Shown here in pieces: positions 12,187 through 23,077 of a stretch of 64,000 bases of DNA; position 1 is the first letter of the stretch; the number at the start of each line of letters is the position of its first letter. The notes under the pieces are model-generated. The model worked only from the letters and a program-made list of their open reading frames with translations. It did not search any database and was not told the origin of the DNA. The DNA lies in the NCBI GenBank assembly GCA_022432975.1, contig CM039512.1:29249171-29313170 (forward strand). Direction: 5' to 3'. Both the position numbers and the translations under genes were made by a program. This DNA is from Begonia masoniana. Lineage: Eukaryota > Streptophyta > Magnoliopsida > Cucurbitales > Begoniaceae.

Positions 12187-13221
12187 TGACGTGTTTCTAC
12201 TTAAAAATTAAACACAAGCAAAGTCGGTTCAGTTGAAAACAATAATTTTGGGCCGAGAACACCCCAAAATCAATATGCATAAAATATTCAATTTCACTCC
12301 AAATGATCTGAAATTTTAACATGTACTTACTAAGTATGGCACTAAACTTCCCTCCAAATATCAGAGGCTAACTCGCTGGGGTTTAGAAGTTATAGATGAA
12401 AGACTGTTTGCTGGTCTAATGAGGTAATAACAGCACCTCTTGACTTTGGCACTTATTTTGAAGAAGAGCACTCTAACTAGCTTTGGATGAGAATTGGATA
12501 CAACTTTGCTGATGATTCTCTACGCCAAGAAAGGAAGGAGAAATGTTGCAAAAGAAATGTAACAACTTTGGCTCTCACAAAATGAAAACACAAAAATCAC
12601 TCTAACTCTCGGATGTGACTCACCGAGAAGAAGAAGTGAGGGAGCTTCAACAAGCTGAAACTATTCCGCAAATTTTCATTCAAAAGTCCTAAAGAGGGGC
12701 CTTGAGGATGATTTAAATATCATGCCTCTTCTTACAAATTAGGGTTTGGTAACTAGTCAAAGAAGGGATTCAAAAGGGGAGGGGTATTCGGCCACATGAC
12801 TTAGCCGAGTACACCATGGTTTTGCCATTTTGGGCAAATCTCTTCTCTCTCCAAGGGTCACTTTCAAGTGGTCCCTCTTTTTTCCAAAATGCAGTCACTC
12901 TTTCCTCCTTCATATGTTCATCCATTACATGTCACTTAATACATTAATATACTAAAGTTTTTTGTAAAGGAAATAAAACTAAGCTCAAGTTACATTAATT
13001 GTCACAAGAAAGACAAATTCCTTCTTTTAATTTTGGAGTGGCCGAGGAGTGCTCCCATGTACGCAAGTGGAAAAGCTTCTCCATGTCTTCAAACATTTGG
13101 TTTCATCCTTAGGTAGTTATATGTTGCTTCACCTACAAAAAGAACACACTCATTAGTTAAAGGTTCAACCAAGGCTAAGGATTTGGCTCGCAATTGAGTG
13201 ATGACTCCTCTTGGCATATCA
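12187..13221 (-). repeat. 5' LTR of the 2096-13221 element (1035 bp)
   Basis: TG...CA ends: plus-strand start TGACGTG next to the PBS and end ...GGCATATCA at 13221. It matches 2096-3003 plus 4042-4163. As in its sister, the outer 130 bp (about 13090-13221) encode on the minus strand a stretch homologous to the pol C-terminus, showing that pol reads into the LTR in this group. Confidence 0.88.
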
Positions 13222-14499
13222 CTCACTTAGCTGAGGGCCTACAAGTAGGTCCTTGTGGCACATCACATATGCTATCATTTAAGAACGCTATCACTCATTC
13301 CAAAAATTTGTTGGTTCGATTAAAAGATGAAATTGTGATGGAATTTGAAATCGCGCCAGAAAAGTTTTTTAGGTGAACTTGCTAGGCTCGGTGAGTCAGA
13401 CTTTTTAAGCTCGACTAGGCTTGGTGAGTCGAATTTTTTTAAACTCCACTCGGCTCAACTGATTCATTTGCTATCTCTAGGTGCAAGTGGTGTGCAAGGC
13501 ATTGGTCACCTGATGAACCCTAGAGGAGCATGGTTGGGCAAATGTGGGCTAGAATATAGCCAAGTTTAAACAAGTAAACAATGTGGGCTAGAATATAGCC
13601 AAGTTTAAACAAGTAAACTCAGTTAGGCTTGGTCAAAATTTAGATCCTAGAAAGAGTCTCATGGATACCATGTATTCTAGCTCACATCTATTGCATGGAT
13701 AAAATGTGATACCATCTACGTTTTTACTAAAGTGTAATTTAGACTCTAAACTTAGACTGTAAATAAAATTAATACCTTGAATTGTTTTTAGAATGTACAC
13801 CCAGAACTTATGACTGTGAGTAATTTCAGACTTGCCATCATAAGATTCATTAAAAACATCATGTACAAGACACGTGACTGTTACATCAAACTTAATTGTC
13901 AGCTCATTCTCTCTATCTCTCCCTCTATACGCATTCTTGATTCTCACTCTCACTATCACCATGCAACAACACTCAGTGCTTAGAAGAAAAGGTCAATGCC
14001 ATTTAAGGACTAATACGCAAAATGATTCAACACTTTTAAGAACAACCTTCTCTCTTCCCTCCGCAATTGAATTCTCACTCCACCTTCACCATCATCTATG
14101 CTTTTGTTAACTCTCTCCACCACCAATTCAATAAAAAACACTGTAGATATAGTGAATCAATTTTTGGGAATTATATTATCCTCATTGATCCATAATATCC
14201 TACTTAGATATGGCTCTTAAAACACTGTAGATACGGTGAATCATATTCAAATTTTGCATATCAATAGTGATGATGCTCAAGATGGAGGAGATGACTTTAA
14301 TGTGTTAAAGAATCTCAAGGATTCAAATGGAGCTAAAGAGACCAAACGTTCAAGAAAAAAGAAAAAAGAAAAAAAGCAGTAAATATCAATATGGACCTCA
14401 AAGTTAGAGGGTTCTTGCAATTCTTACCTTATGATTTAAATTTTGGTAAAAAAAATCTCATAGTCATAGGTGTTAGTAATTGACACCCTCACTGTTAGG
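13222..14499. other. unassigned, possibly copia LTR-proximal
   Basis: No protein match seen. It holds a 39-bp tandem duplication (13541-13618), a pyrimidine-rich stretch (about 13895-13975) and two 20-bp near-copies of an ACACTGTAGATA-type word near 14146 and 14221. It precedes the copia gag remnant and could include its LTR or leader, but I could not define termini. Confidence 0.35.
13541..13618. repeat. 39-bp perfect tandem duplication
   Basis: The 39 bases beginning AATGTGGGCTAGAATATAGC at 13541 recur immediately at 13580. This is a simple head-to-tail duplication. Confidence 0.95.
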
Positions 14500-16382
14500 G
14501 TCTGTTAATTTGCCTATACTCTCCCAGATTCCCAACAAGAACTAAGCCAGAAACATGTAATATTTTAAGGTTGTTGGCCATTGTGAACCAAATGAAGATA
14601 TATGAAGACAGAATGGAAGATGTTCATGTCAATGAAATTTTTTTTTGCTCGTTACATTCAAAGTTTGATTATGTAGTAATAGATATTGAATAGTCTAGAA
14701 GTTTAGCTATTATGACAAGTGATGAACAGTTGGATTCTCTAGAAGCTCACAAGGGAAAAAAAACAACAAGAATGAGGAGTAGTTGATCGAGCAAGTTTTA
14801 GCAAACGAAGTTCTCGGTGATAGAGTAAAGGAAGCATTCGAGGCATCAAAATCTTGACAATAAAGAAAAGAGTCATTTTGGAAAAGTGTGTGGTAGAGGA
14901 AGTCATTGAAAACAAAATGATAGATTAAGGGTTCAATGTTACAACTCCCAAAAGCATATGCCCTATGCTCGTAATTGTTTGAGTTCTCATGAAAATATCA
15001 AAAAAATGTGAGGAAACTTTGTGCTTTCTTACAAAGTAGAATGAAAGAAGAACAACATGTGTTATCTTGGTAATGTGGCAAACAATCACATATGTGGCGA
15101 CAAAAACAAATTTAGGGAGATCGAAAACTTGTCGACCTGCTTAGTCACATATTGGAGATAATTCCAAAGTTTAAATTGACGGCAAAGATATGATTTTAAT
15201 TTGTATAAAAAATGGTGGTCATCAATTTATTAATTATGTTTATTATATTCCAAGTATGAAGAGTAATATTTTGAGCTTTAGACAACTCTAGGAGAAAATA
15301 GAAGAAATGTTATCCCTAAAGTACCCACGATGTAAAATAGGAAGTTTTGGCTTGACATTCAAGCTTCCATTGCTATATATCAAAGTCCTATGTGAAGGAC
15401 ATTCACATAGGGTCACTGAACTATTATAGAGTTTTACTACCAGCAAGGGTTGGGCACCAGAGTTCCTTTACTAGTATGAATAACCAATTGGAGTAACCCG
15501 TACTGAAAAGAGAAATGATTTCTTTGTCTTGATGTGGGAAAGAATACTAAACATTGGAAACGCAATGGCAAAGGAACCACGGGACCCTCTACTAGTAAAG
15601 GGAAAACAATGTGAATGAGTCTGATAGGATTGTTACTCTTCAAACAAAGGAAAAAACTCTTCTTTATGATCCAACTCCCCCTTTAGAATTGTCTTGAGCC
15701 CTAGCACCACCGGTGTTCCCAAGAATCCTGAGGTTCTATTTGACACTATCAAACTTCAGAAAATAATGATGAAGGGCTTGCCATATGTAGACCAACCAAA
15801 CTAGTTGTACGAAGGGTGTCTTTTTGGTAAATAATTCTAAAAGGTCTTTCCAAAAGATAAGATCTCAATGCTAAGTGAACTACCCCAACTTGTTCATGTC
15901 GATGTATATGGACCGATAAAATATCTCTTATTTGGTAAAAATTTGTAGTTTCTTCTCTTTATTTATAACTTTAGTAGATAACCTTGATTTACTTCTTGAA
16001 AGGAAAATCTCAAGTTTTTGTACCTTTACAAAAATTTAAATCATATGCACAACGACAAAAGAATGATTCTATTAAAGCTTTGAGATCAAATAGAAGATGT
16101 GAGTTTATTTATAACAAGTTTGGAGAGTTTTGCAAAGGAAATTCTGAAAGTGTTTGGGCAAAATAGTTATTTGACCATTCCAAGATCTACCAACAAAATG
16201 GTCGTTGAAAGAAAGAATTGATGTAAAGTAAGTTGAAAACAAAGAAACTGTCTAAAGTGTTTAGGCAAAAGTAGTTATTTGTTCAATATATCTTTCTAAT
16301 AGGTGTATGACAATAAGCTTGTATAACAAAACACCTGAAGAAGCAGAACGTAGAAGAAAAACAAATGATTCCCATTTGAGAA
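14500..16382 (+). pseudogene. Ty1/copia gag-protease-integrase remnant (left part)
   Basis: Readable in fragments on the plus strand. A Gag-like stretch (about 14570-14760) has motifs corresponding to HSKFDYVV, IMTSDEQLDSLEAH. A protease-region stretch (about 15060-15140) reads VANNHICGDKNKF followed by a 'VYYIPSMKSNILSF'-like segment. An integrase stretch (about 15775-16166) reads MMKGLPYVDQPN, YEGCLFG, FLKGKSQVFVPLQKFKSYAQ and IKALRSNRRCEF. These are the usual copia landmarks in the usual order, with many stops and frameshifts. The integrase is split at 16382 by a solo LTR and resumes at 19623. Confidence 0.8.
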
Positions 16383-16726
16383 TGTAATACCCGGCTTTAC
16401 GGGATATTAATATTTTAATGTTGATGGCATTTTTGGAATATATGTCAAATCAAGTCTATTTTGCAAAAAAAAGGCGTTATTACGATCCTAATAATTAATA
16501 AGGATTTTAAGAAAATTTTGAGAATTTTAGAAGTTTAACGCTAATTTTACGAGAATTACGTTTATCGTAATATAAAGGATACTTTGGTAAAAATAGTAAA
16601 CGAAGTCCGAATTGCGAACGGATAGTTTTAATAGAACCCTGATAATAAGTTGAAGTTATTGGTGAAATAAAGAAATTTAGAGAAACCAAATCGTTGGACA
16701 ATTACCGAAACGAGCGACGAAACTAA

Positions 16727-16734
16727 TATAAAAA
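16727..16734 (+). promoter_or_regulatory. TATA-like box of the solo LTR
   Basis: TATAAAAA 344 bp into the LTR. The same word lies at the mirrored place (346 bp in) in the sister LTR 34993-37496. Confidence 0.5.
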
Positions 16735-18469
16735 CAAAGGAAAGGCGAAATGGTCATTTTACAAGTCAATTTTTATTAAAAAGGCAAAGGCCTTTCTTCT
16801 CCTCCAGAACACTCGTGCGATTCTTCCTTTGCTCCTCCCTTTCTCTCGGCGATTACTTTCTCCTCACCGCATTCCACTTTCTGGCGATCGATTCCTCCTC
16901 CGTTCAACTCGTTTTCTTCGTGTTTTCCTCTCCTCTCGCAACCCTAGGTATGAATCTATGGTTTTAGAGCGTTATATTTCGGTTTTAACGAAGTTTAACG
17001 GTTAGGATTTCGTTTAGGGTTTTGTAAAAACCGCAATTTAGGGTTTGAAATTGATAGGTTTGTCGTAGTTGTGAATATGATGAATGTATTGAGCGTTATT
17101 GGGCGAAGTTGGATTGATTTGTGAGAGATCTTAGGGTTTATGGATTTTGAGGTTTGAGAAATCTCCATTAATGGAGTTTTGGAAATTCACGAGCATGAAT
17201 TGCTCGATAAAATGTCTCAAAGAGTTGAATTAGAGTTTTAGGAGATTCCTTTAGTTAAGGATTTTATTATTTTGGAAGTTTAATAGTTTAAACTCGTTTT
17301 AACGACAATGTTGCGAAATTGCCTTAGGTGACCAAAGCTTGTGGACGGAGCTTGGATTGCAACGGACATGAGGTAAGTTCTGGTGACTCACTTGGCCGAG
17401 TGGCCTACACCGTACATTGAGGTTGTGTAGAGGATCTTTGATGATTTGTTTGTTTAAATGCTTTGGTTGGGTAGTTAGGGATTAGTTCATTTATAGGATA
17501 TGCTTTTAATTGCTTTTATTGTCTTGATGGTACTTATGATGTATGTTTACTTTATGCATTTAACTGTTCATGCATCACGTCTTTTAAAATAGCATGAAAA
17601 CAGATTTCTGCACGTGTTTAAGAAAATGAAATGAGCGAACAAAATGAATCTATGTAATCTGTTATCTGGTCATGCGAGGTGGGGCTCAGGCACGGCTGTT
17701 TACAGATGTAAGCGTGTACCCCCCCGTTAGGTGAAGAGGGCAGTCCAACCGCGGGATGTGTCCTCTCCATCTAATAGGCTGAGACCTTGGTGACATTCTA
17801 TCTGCGACGTAATGATAAGAAAGATGTTGCATGATTTCTGAAACTCATATGTACAGCATTCATTTACATTCACGAAACTTACTGAGCCTTTAGCTCTTAT
17901 TGTGTCTGTATGGTGTAGGTGATATCGAAACAGGTGAGGGCGACGTTCCTCCTCCTGAAGCATGAGACCAGTTGAAGAAGAATGATCGCGGGAGTGTGCT
18001 GGCGCAGTCGAGGCGTTTCATGACCCGTGGGAACGTATGTAGGTATTTTGGGTTATTTTGGATAGAAAATGCTTAAGGAAAATATTTGTACAGATAGAAC
18101 ATTATAGGATGTTTGGATCTAGACTAGTTGATAGGTTTATGTTTTGAAGTTTTCAAACGTTTTGGAAACTTGTTTTGTAAATGTTTGGTAATAGGGATAT
18201 GTTTGGTTTTTAAACATATCCATGCAGTTCATTTTCGTGATAACATATTTCGTGTTAAATGCGTCTCGAGTGGGTTTTGAGTGAGATTATGGAGGACGTA
18301 GGAGTATCGGGTGGGTTGATGTCAAATGGTATTGTGAAGGTGTATGTAGAGTTAGTAGTAATTGAGGAAGAAAAAATGGTTATGTGTTTAAGTTGGTATG
18401 CAGGGAAGAAAAGAAAGAAAAGGGAGGGAGGGGAGCCGAGCTCTCTGGAAAAATTCCAGAGAGCTTGGT

Positions 18470-18535
18470 GATCGATCGCCCCTCCAGGCGATCGATCGCC
18501 TCCCCCTCTTTGGTCGCGCCCAGCGATCGCCTCAC
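18470..18535. repeat. Cluster of GCGATCGATCGC-type palindromic boxes
   Basis: Three self-complementary CGATCGATCGCC/GCGATCGCC words occur within about 65 bp, immediately before the 50-bp tandem array. Similar clusters occur at the equivalent place in the LTRs at 34993 (35230-35420) and 34096 (34385-34430). Confidence 0.75.
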
Positions 18536-19160
18536 CACGAAGCCTTCTGTCCTTAAAGTCCACGATGTCTTCTGGCTTCGTCGTCCACGAAGCCTTCTGT
18601 CCTTAAAGTCCACAATGCCTTCTGGCTTCGTCGTCCACGAAGCCTTCTGTCCTTAAAGTTCACGATGCCTTCTGGCTTCGTCGTCCACGAAGCCTTCTGT
18701 CCTTAAAGTCCACGATGTCTTCTGGCTTCATCGTCCACGAAGCCTTCTGTTCTTAAAGTCCACGATGCCTTCTGGCTTCGTCGTCCACGAAGCTTTCTGT
18801 CCTTAAAGTCCACGATGCCTTATGGTTTCGTCGTCCACGAAGCCTTCTGTCCTTAAAGTCCACGATGTCTTCTGGCTTCGTCGTCCATGAAGCCTTCTGT
18901 CCTTAAAGTCCACGATGTCTTCTGGCTTCGTCATCCACGAAGCCTTCTGTCTTTATTGTCCGCGATGCCTTCCGGCTTTGTCGTCCATGAAGCCTTCTGT
19001 CCTTAAAGTCCACGATGTTTTCTGGCTTCGTCGTCCACGAAGCCCTTCTGTCCTTAAAGTCCACTATGTCTTCTGGCTTCGTCGTCCACGAAGCCTTCTG
19101 TCTTTATTGTCCGCGATGCCTTCTGGCTTTGTCGTCCGCAAAGCCTTTTGTGTTAAATGT
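18531..19160. repeat. Tandem repeat, 50-bp period, about 12 copies
   Basis: AGCCTTCTGT recurs at 18541, 18591, 18641, 18691, 18741, (variant) 18791, 18841, 18891, 18941 and 18991, then with one 51-bp step. Each unit has two related halves (CTTCTGTCC…CCACGA and CTTCTGGCTTCGTCGTCCACGA). The overlapping predicted frames on both strands are artefacts. Confidence 0.95.
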
Positions 19161-19622
19161 CCATGAAGTTTTCAGATTTAAAAGTCCACGATTGTCTACG
19201 GTCCTGTTGTCCAAACCCGATAGAACGAAAGGTTGACTTCCACTGTTCAAACTGAAGAAAACCGAGAGGAATTATTGACCTCACACCCTTGTGTAATCTG
19301 CCGCCCTATGACAATTTTGCCCCTCCAATTGATGGCCGATTCCTTTTATGTTTAATTCTGTTTTCTTTAATTTGTTTTTCCCCTTCTCTTTAATTATTTT
19401 TCTCTAAGTTTTCCTCACCTTAAATACGTTTTGTTTAATGATTTTCAATGATCTCTAGATTTCGGTAGATACCTCCCCTATTTTAATTATTTTTACTTAA
19501 ATGTTTTCTCATATTTTCTTAAATGGTTTTCAATGGTTTAAATTACGATGTAATATTATAGGGTTATAGAGAAAAGAAAAATTTATATGGTAAAATTAGG
19601 ATACGGGTAAGGGTTCGCTACA

Positions 19623-19860
19623 GAGAATTATCGAAATCATTGGTTAAATACATGTGCCCAATCAAGAGAGGTCAAAGATAGATGAAAAAAGAAAGAAACA
19701 CATCTTTATTGGTTATGATTAATGTTCTGGAGGCTATAAACTCTACAATGCAAGTCTTAACAAGACAATCATCAGTAGAGACGTGAAGTTTGATGAAGAA
19801 AGTTATTAGGATTTGACACAGTGGCCCCTGAAAGTTATTAGGATTTGACACAGTGGCCCT
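19623..19860 (+). pseudogene. copia integrase remnant (right part)
   Basis: Continues the copia integrase after the solo LTR. Readable motifs correspond to 'VPNQERSKIDEK', 'HIFIGYD', 'YKLYNASLNKTIISRDVKFDEE', the conserved end of the copia integrase region. It ends in a 32-bp tandem duplication (19798-19860), after which copia similarity stops. RT and RNase H are missing. Confidence 0.8.
19798..19860. repeat. 32-bp tandem duplication
   Basis: GAAAGTTATTAGGATTTGAC and the following 12 bases occur at 19798 and again at 19830. The duplication sits at the point where copia similarity ends, so it may mark a repaired break. Confidence 0.9.
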
Positions 19861-20508
19861 TAGGAAAGGGGCCGTGTAACCCACAAAAATAAAAGAGTGC
19901 TCGGGTATGTGTGAAGGGTGAAAATTCGAGGATGAGATGATGCAAAAAGGAAGAAGAAATGCAAAGAAAGGAAGGTGATGGTGTGTGCATGTGATGGATG
20001 AATATTATAGGGATGAAAATGAAAGAAATGCAAAGAAAATGGAACAAGATGAATGTGGAATAGAGTGTGTGAAATCGTGAAGAAATGTGAAGATGAAGAT
20101 GAAGAAAAAATGCAAGAAAATAATGGTCATGTGTGTGAAGAGTGAGGGCCGAAAATAGAGGTGAAAATGTGTGTGGAAATGTGATGTAAATGACAATACC
20201 CTTGGCGGACCCGAGAGCTATCTTACATGTGCTCTTGGGTGCACGTTTTCCCGAAGAAAAAACGACCACCGTAGGCCTAGGTTTTCTTCCTAAAAACTTA
20301 AACTCTAGAGAGAGTAAAGGTGAGGGAATGAGTAAGAGTTCACCTAGTAACCCGAGGACTAGGGGAACAATGGACGGCCTCTCCACTCGATAGAAATCGA
20401 GGAACACCCAAAAGGGGCTTCTAACACTTAGTTTAGGAAAAATAGAAATTTCATAAAATGGCCAAAAGTTCTTTTACACACATCAATGCTATGCTTAAAT
20501 AAGCAACC
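19861..20508. other. Probable left part of a CRM-like LTR; boundary not seen
   Basis: The last bases (…CTTAAATAAGCAACC) join smoothly to sequence at 32240 once the element 20509-32234 is removed, so this stretch and 32235-33513 are two halves of one older minus-oriented LTR. The left limit of that LTR is not clear. A 189-residue minus-strand frame (19838-20407) is low-complexity (Phe/Ser/His-rich) and I do not call it a gene. Confidence 0.5.
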
Positions 20509-22113
20509 TGTAACACCCGACAATTTCGACCAGGTGATTTTCTTAACCATTTTAATTGTCACCCTTTTATTGACCTTTATGATTTTAAATTTAATGCCAA
20601 GACTTATTTATTACAAGTTGAGTGAAACTAGGTTGGGTGGCAAGTTTGTAATTAAGGGGGATTTTAATTGGTACAAATAGGTTATGGGAATTCTTAAACC
20701 TCATTAAAACCTCACTGTAGCCTACATTTCCTCTCTCGGCGATTCCCTTCCTTCAAGAGCTCCCTCTCTGCCAGCTATTCCTTCGCCGACGACAAGTTCT
20801 TCAGCCTCCACTTTGACAATCCATGCTCTAGGTAAGACTTAGACAATATAGTTGCTGGGTAGTTACTTAGAGCTCTGTCTCCAGCTAGAACTTGAGGTTT
20901 CAGATTCTTCACTAACAGAGTAATGGTAGTGACAATCATGATCTGTGCTTAGTAATGACATTTCCGATTCGATTCTGGACATTAAGATAACAGACCGTGT
21001 TTAGTTGTTAGACTTAATCCGGTTATTTAGGTTTGGAAGTTTAATCTGTACACACTAGGCGCTCGACTAGGAAGATTTAGAAATATTTATGTTAGATACT
21101 AGGATGACTTTTAGTTAGGATTTTGATTTAACGCTGTGATGTGAAATGTTTCTAGGTGAAGAAGTTTGAAGAGAATTGCTCAAGTTGCTAAGGAAACCAG
21201 GTAAGTGAGTGAGTAAGACTTCCGGCCACTAGGGCCCTACATCATAAGGGTACTAAGTAGAAGTTGTTTATGATGTTGAAAGTACCTGTGCTAACGTCTG
21301 ATTGTCTTCGGTACTCGAGTAGATGTTATGATCCTTTGATGAATGAATGACTTGTTCAGTAGTCTGATGAACTAAGATTACTCATGCTCATGCATCATGA
21401 ATATTTCTCAAGCATATGAAAATGTTTTAAATGCATGATTTCTCCCACGAATAAGATATGAACATGAAACTTATGCAACAAGGATTAAGAGAGGGTTGGG
21501 GGCGGTTTGGCGTCTGTCACTGTCCAAAAGAAGGACCATGAATACGACCCGCAAGGGACTATGTACACTCTCACTGTCAACCCCCTTTTTCGGCACAAAT
21601 CCTCCCTTAATCCATATGATGAAAACGATGAACATGAACAAGAACAAGAACACAAAAAGATCATGAACATGTGTTTCCTTTAATTTGTGCATTCATGCAT
21701 ACATGTTAGCATTGTACTCCTTACTAAGCATTAGGCTTATAGTTTAAACCTTATGATGTAGGTGAAGAACTACCAGGTGAGGATTTCAAGTCTAATGAGG
21801 ATGTTTAAGGCTGTTAGCTAGAAGGAGTTCAGGTTGTCAGTGTGTGGCTGGAAGGCGATTTCAACTCATGGTTACTACTTTTATCATATTAGTAAGGTTA
21901 TGAATATTGAGGTCTATGTAGGATGCTTTCTTAAAACAATGGATACTGGAACCTGACTGACTAACTTCTGAGTTTGAGAATGATCGTGAAATGATAGAAT
22001 GATCTGTTTTGTTAGAGTCTCTCGCTACACATATTCTAGATGAGACTATGGTCCAACTGTGTGTTAGTTTATTCAGTCATGTTGAAGTTTGTGAAAGTCT
22101 GAAAGTTTCCTGT

Positions 22114-22240
22114 CTATCGGATGATGTCTTCCATCGAATGATGTCTTCTATCGGATGATGTCTTCCATCAGATGATGTCTTCCATCGGATGATGTCTTCT
22201 ATCAGATGATGTCTTCCATCGGATGATCTCTTCTATCGGA
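22114..22240. repeat. 17-bp tandem repeat (CYATCGGATGATGTCTT), about 7 copies
   Basis: Consecutive 17-bp units run from 22114 (CTATCGGATGATGTCTT) alternating CT- and CC- starts. The right LTR carries a longer version near 29134-29289 (about 9 copies), so copy number changed after insertion or differs by replication slippage. Confidence 0.93.
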
Positions 22241-22242
22241 AG

Positions 22243-22720
22243 GAGTATAATGAGTCACGTGATGCGCATGTTTCAATAGGTAGAAGCTGATATTAAGTCT
22301 TGTCGTTTTGTGATCGGATGAGGTTTAATGAGTCACGTGATGTGCATGTGTCAATCGGTAGAAGCCGATATTAAGTCTTGTCATTTTGTGATCGGATGTG
22401 GTTTAATGAGTCACTTGATGTGCATGTGTCGATCGGTAGAAGCTGATATTAAGTCTTATCATTTTTGTGATCGGATGAGGTTTAATGAGTCACGTGATGT
22501 GCATGTGTCGATCGGTAGAAGCCGATATTATATCTTGTCAATTTTTGTGATCGGATGAGGTTTAATGAATCACGTGGGATGCATGTGTCAATCGGTAGAT
22601 GTAGGTTTTTCCATTATCGGCAGGAGTATGTATTAAGTCTTGTTGCTTTGTGATCGGATGAGGTTTAATGAATCACGTGGGATGCATGTGTCAATCGGTA
22701 GATGTCCTTGAGTTTCCAAT
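22243..22720. repeat. 77-80-bp tandem repeat, about 5-6 copies
   Basis: GGTTTAATGARTCACRTG recurs at about 22322, 22400, 22479 and 22559, each followed by ATCGGTAGAAGCCGATATT-like words. The matching array in the right LTR is split by the solo LTR 29341-31610 and continues to about 32020. Confidence 0.88.
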
Positions 22721-22919
22721 TCCCTTCGGCCAAATGTCTTAACGTTTTGTCTAATTATAAACGTTGTCTACTTATTGAGTTTTCTGCTATAAAGTCGAGG
22801 ATTAAAGATAGAATTATCATCACTGAGAGAAAATTTAAAATTTTCCGTAATTTCTCTTAGTTCAGTTCAATGTTTTGGGTAGCAAAACCGGGTCTGGAAG
22901 ACTCGGGGCGTTACAATTA

Positions 22920-22931
22920 TGGTATCAAAGA
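22920..22931 (+). other. Primer-binding site, tRNA-iMet type (one mismatch)
   Basis: TGGTATCAAAGA, four bases after the LTR end at 22915. It differs from the TGGTATCAGAGC complement of plant initiator tRNA-Met within the last few bases. Confidence 0.85.
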
Positions 22932-23077
22932 GAAACTGGGTTCTAAAATCGATTTTGTAGACTACCTTCCAACACTGACTGCCACCTGAGTACACTCCAG
23001 CAACTGTAAGTATTTACGACTTTAGTAATGTCATTAAGTTAAGATGTGTTTATGACTATTTGTTTAGGAATCCCGAA

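Larger units (their letters stand above)
2096..13221 (-). mobile_element. Complete degenerate Ty3/gypsy element (CRM-like), minus strand
   Basis: The element has a 5' LTR at 12187-13221, a tRNA-iMet PBS at 12173-12184, gag at about 12100-10977, protease-RT-RNase H-integrase at 7354-4164 and a 3' LTR at 4163-2096. The flanking 5-mers are CCCAC (2091-2095) and CTCAC (13222-13226), a 4/5 match consistent with an aged target duplication. Without its nested insertion the 3' LTR is 1035 bp, exactly the length of the 5' LTR. Two solo LTRs sit inside it (3009-4036 and 7355-10976). The domain order (integrase last) is Ty3/gypsy. The pol C-terminus that runs on into the LTR resembles the CRM clade, which I infer from recalled motifs, not a tree. 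All coding parts are broken by frameshifts and stops. Confidence 0.85.
16383..19622 (+). mobile_element. Solo LTR, 3.24 kb, target duplication GAGAA
   Basis: Begins TGTAATACCCGG and ends GGTTCGCTACA. Perfect 5-bp duplications GAGAA lie at 16378-16382 and 19623-19627. It interrupts a copia integrase frame that continues on both sides. It has a TATA-like box at 16727-16734, an AG|GT donor-like site at 16947/16948, a 45-bp segment bounded by AG|GT sites at 17328-17372 and a 15-bp one at 17919-17933. It belongs to the same family as 34993-37496 (matching start, end and landmarks) but is longer because of the 50-bp array at 18531-19160. Confidence 0.92.
20509..22915 (+). repeat. Left (5') LTR, 2407 bp
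   Basis: TGTAACACCC… to …GGGGCGTTACA. The TATA-like box at 20672-20680 is mutated to TACAAATAG (the right LTR has TATAAATAG). AG|GT landmarks: donor-like 20831/20832; a 45-bp segment 21156-21200; a 15-bp segment 21762-21776. It also carries a 17-bp array (22114-22240) and a 77-80-bp array (about 22243-22700). Confidence 0.93.

Noticed and set aside
18259..19236. Plus- and minus-strand frames reading Ser/Phe/Val-rich repeats
   Set aside because: They follow the 50-bp tandem repeat inside a solo LTR with a perfect target duplication.
19838..20407. A 189-residue minus-strand frame, one of the longer uninterrupted ones
   Set aside because: Low-complexity Phe/His/Ser/Leu composition with no domain, no conserved copy, and it spans an LTR remnant and the copia end.
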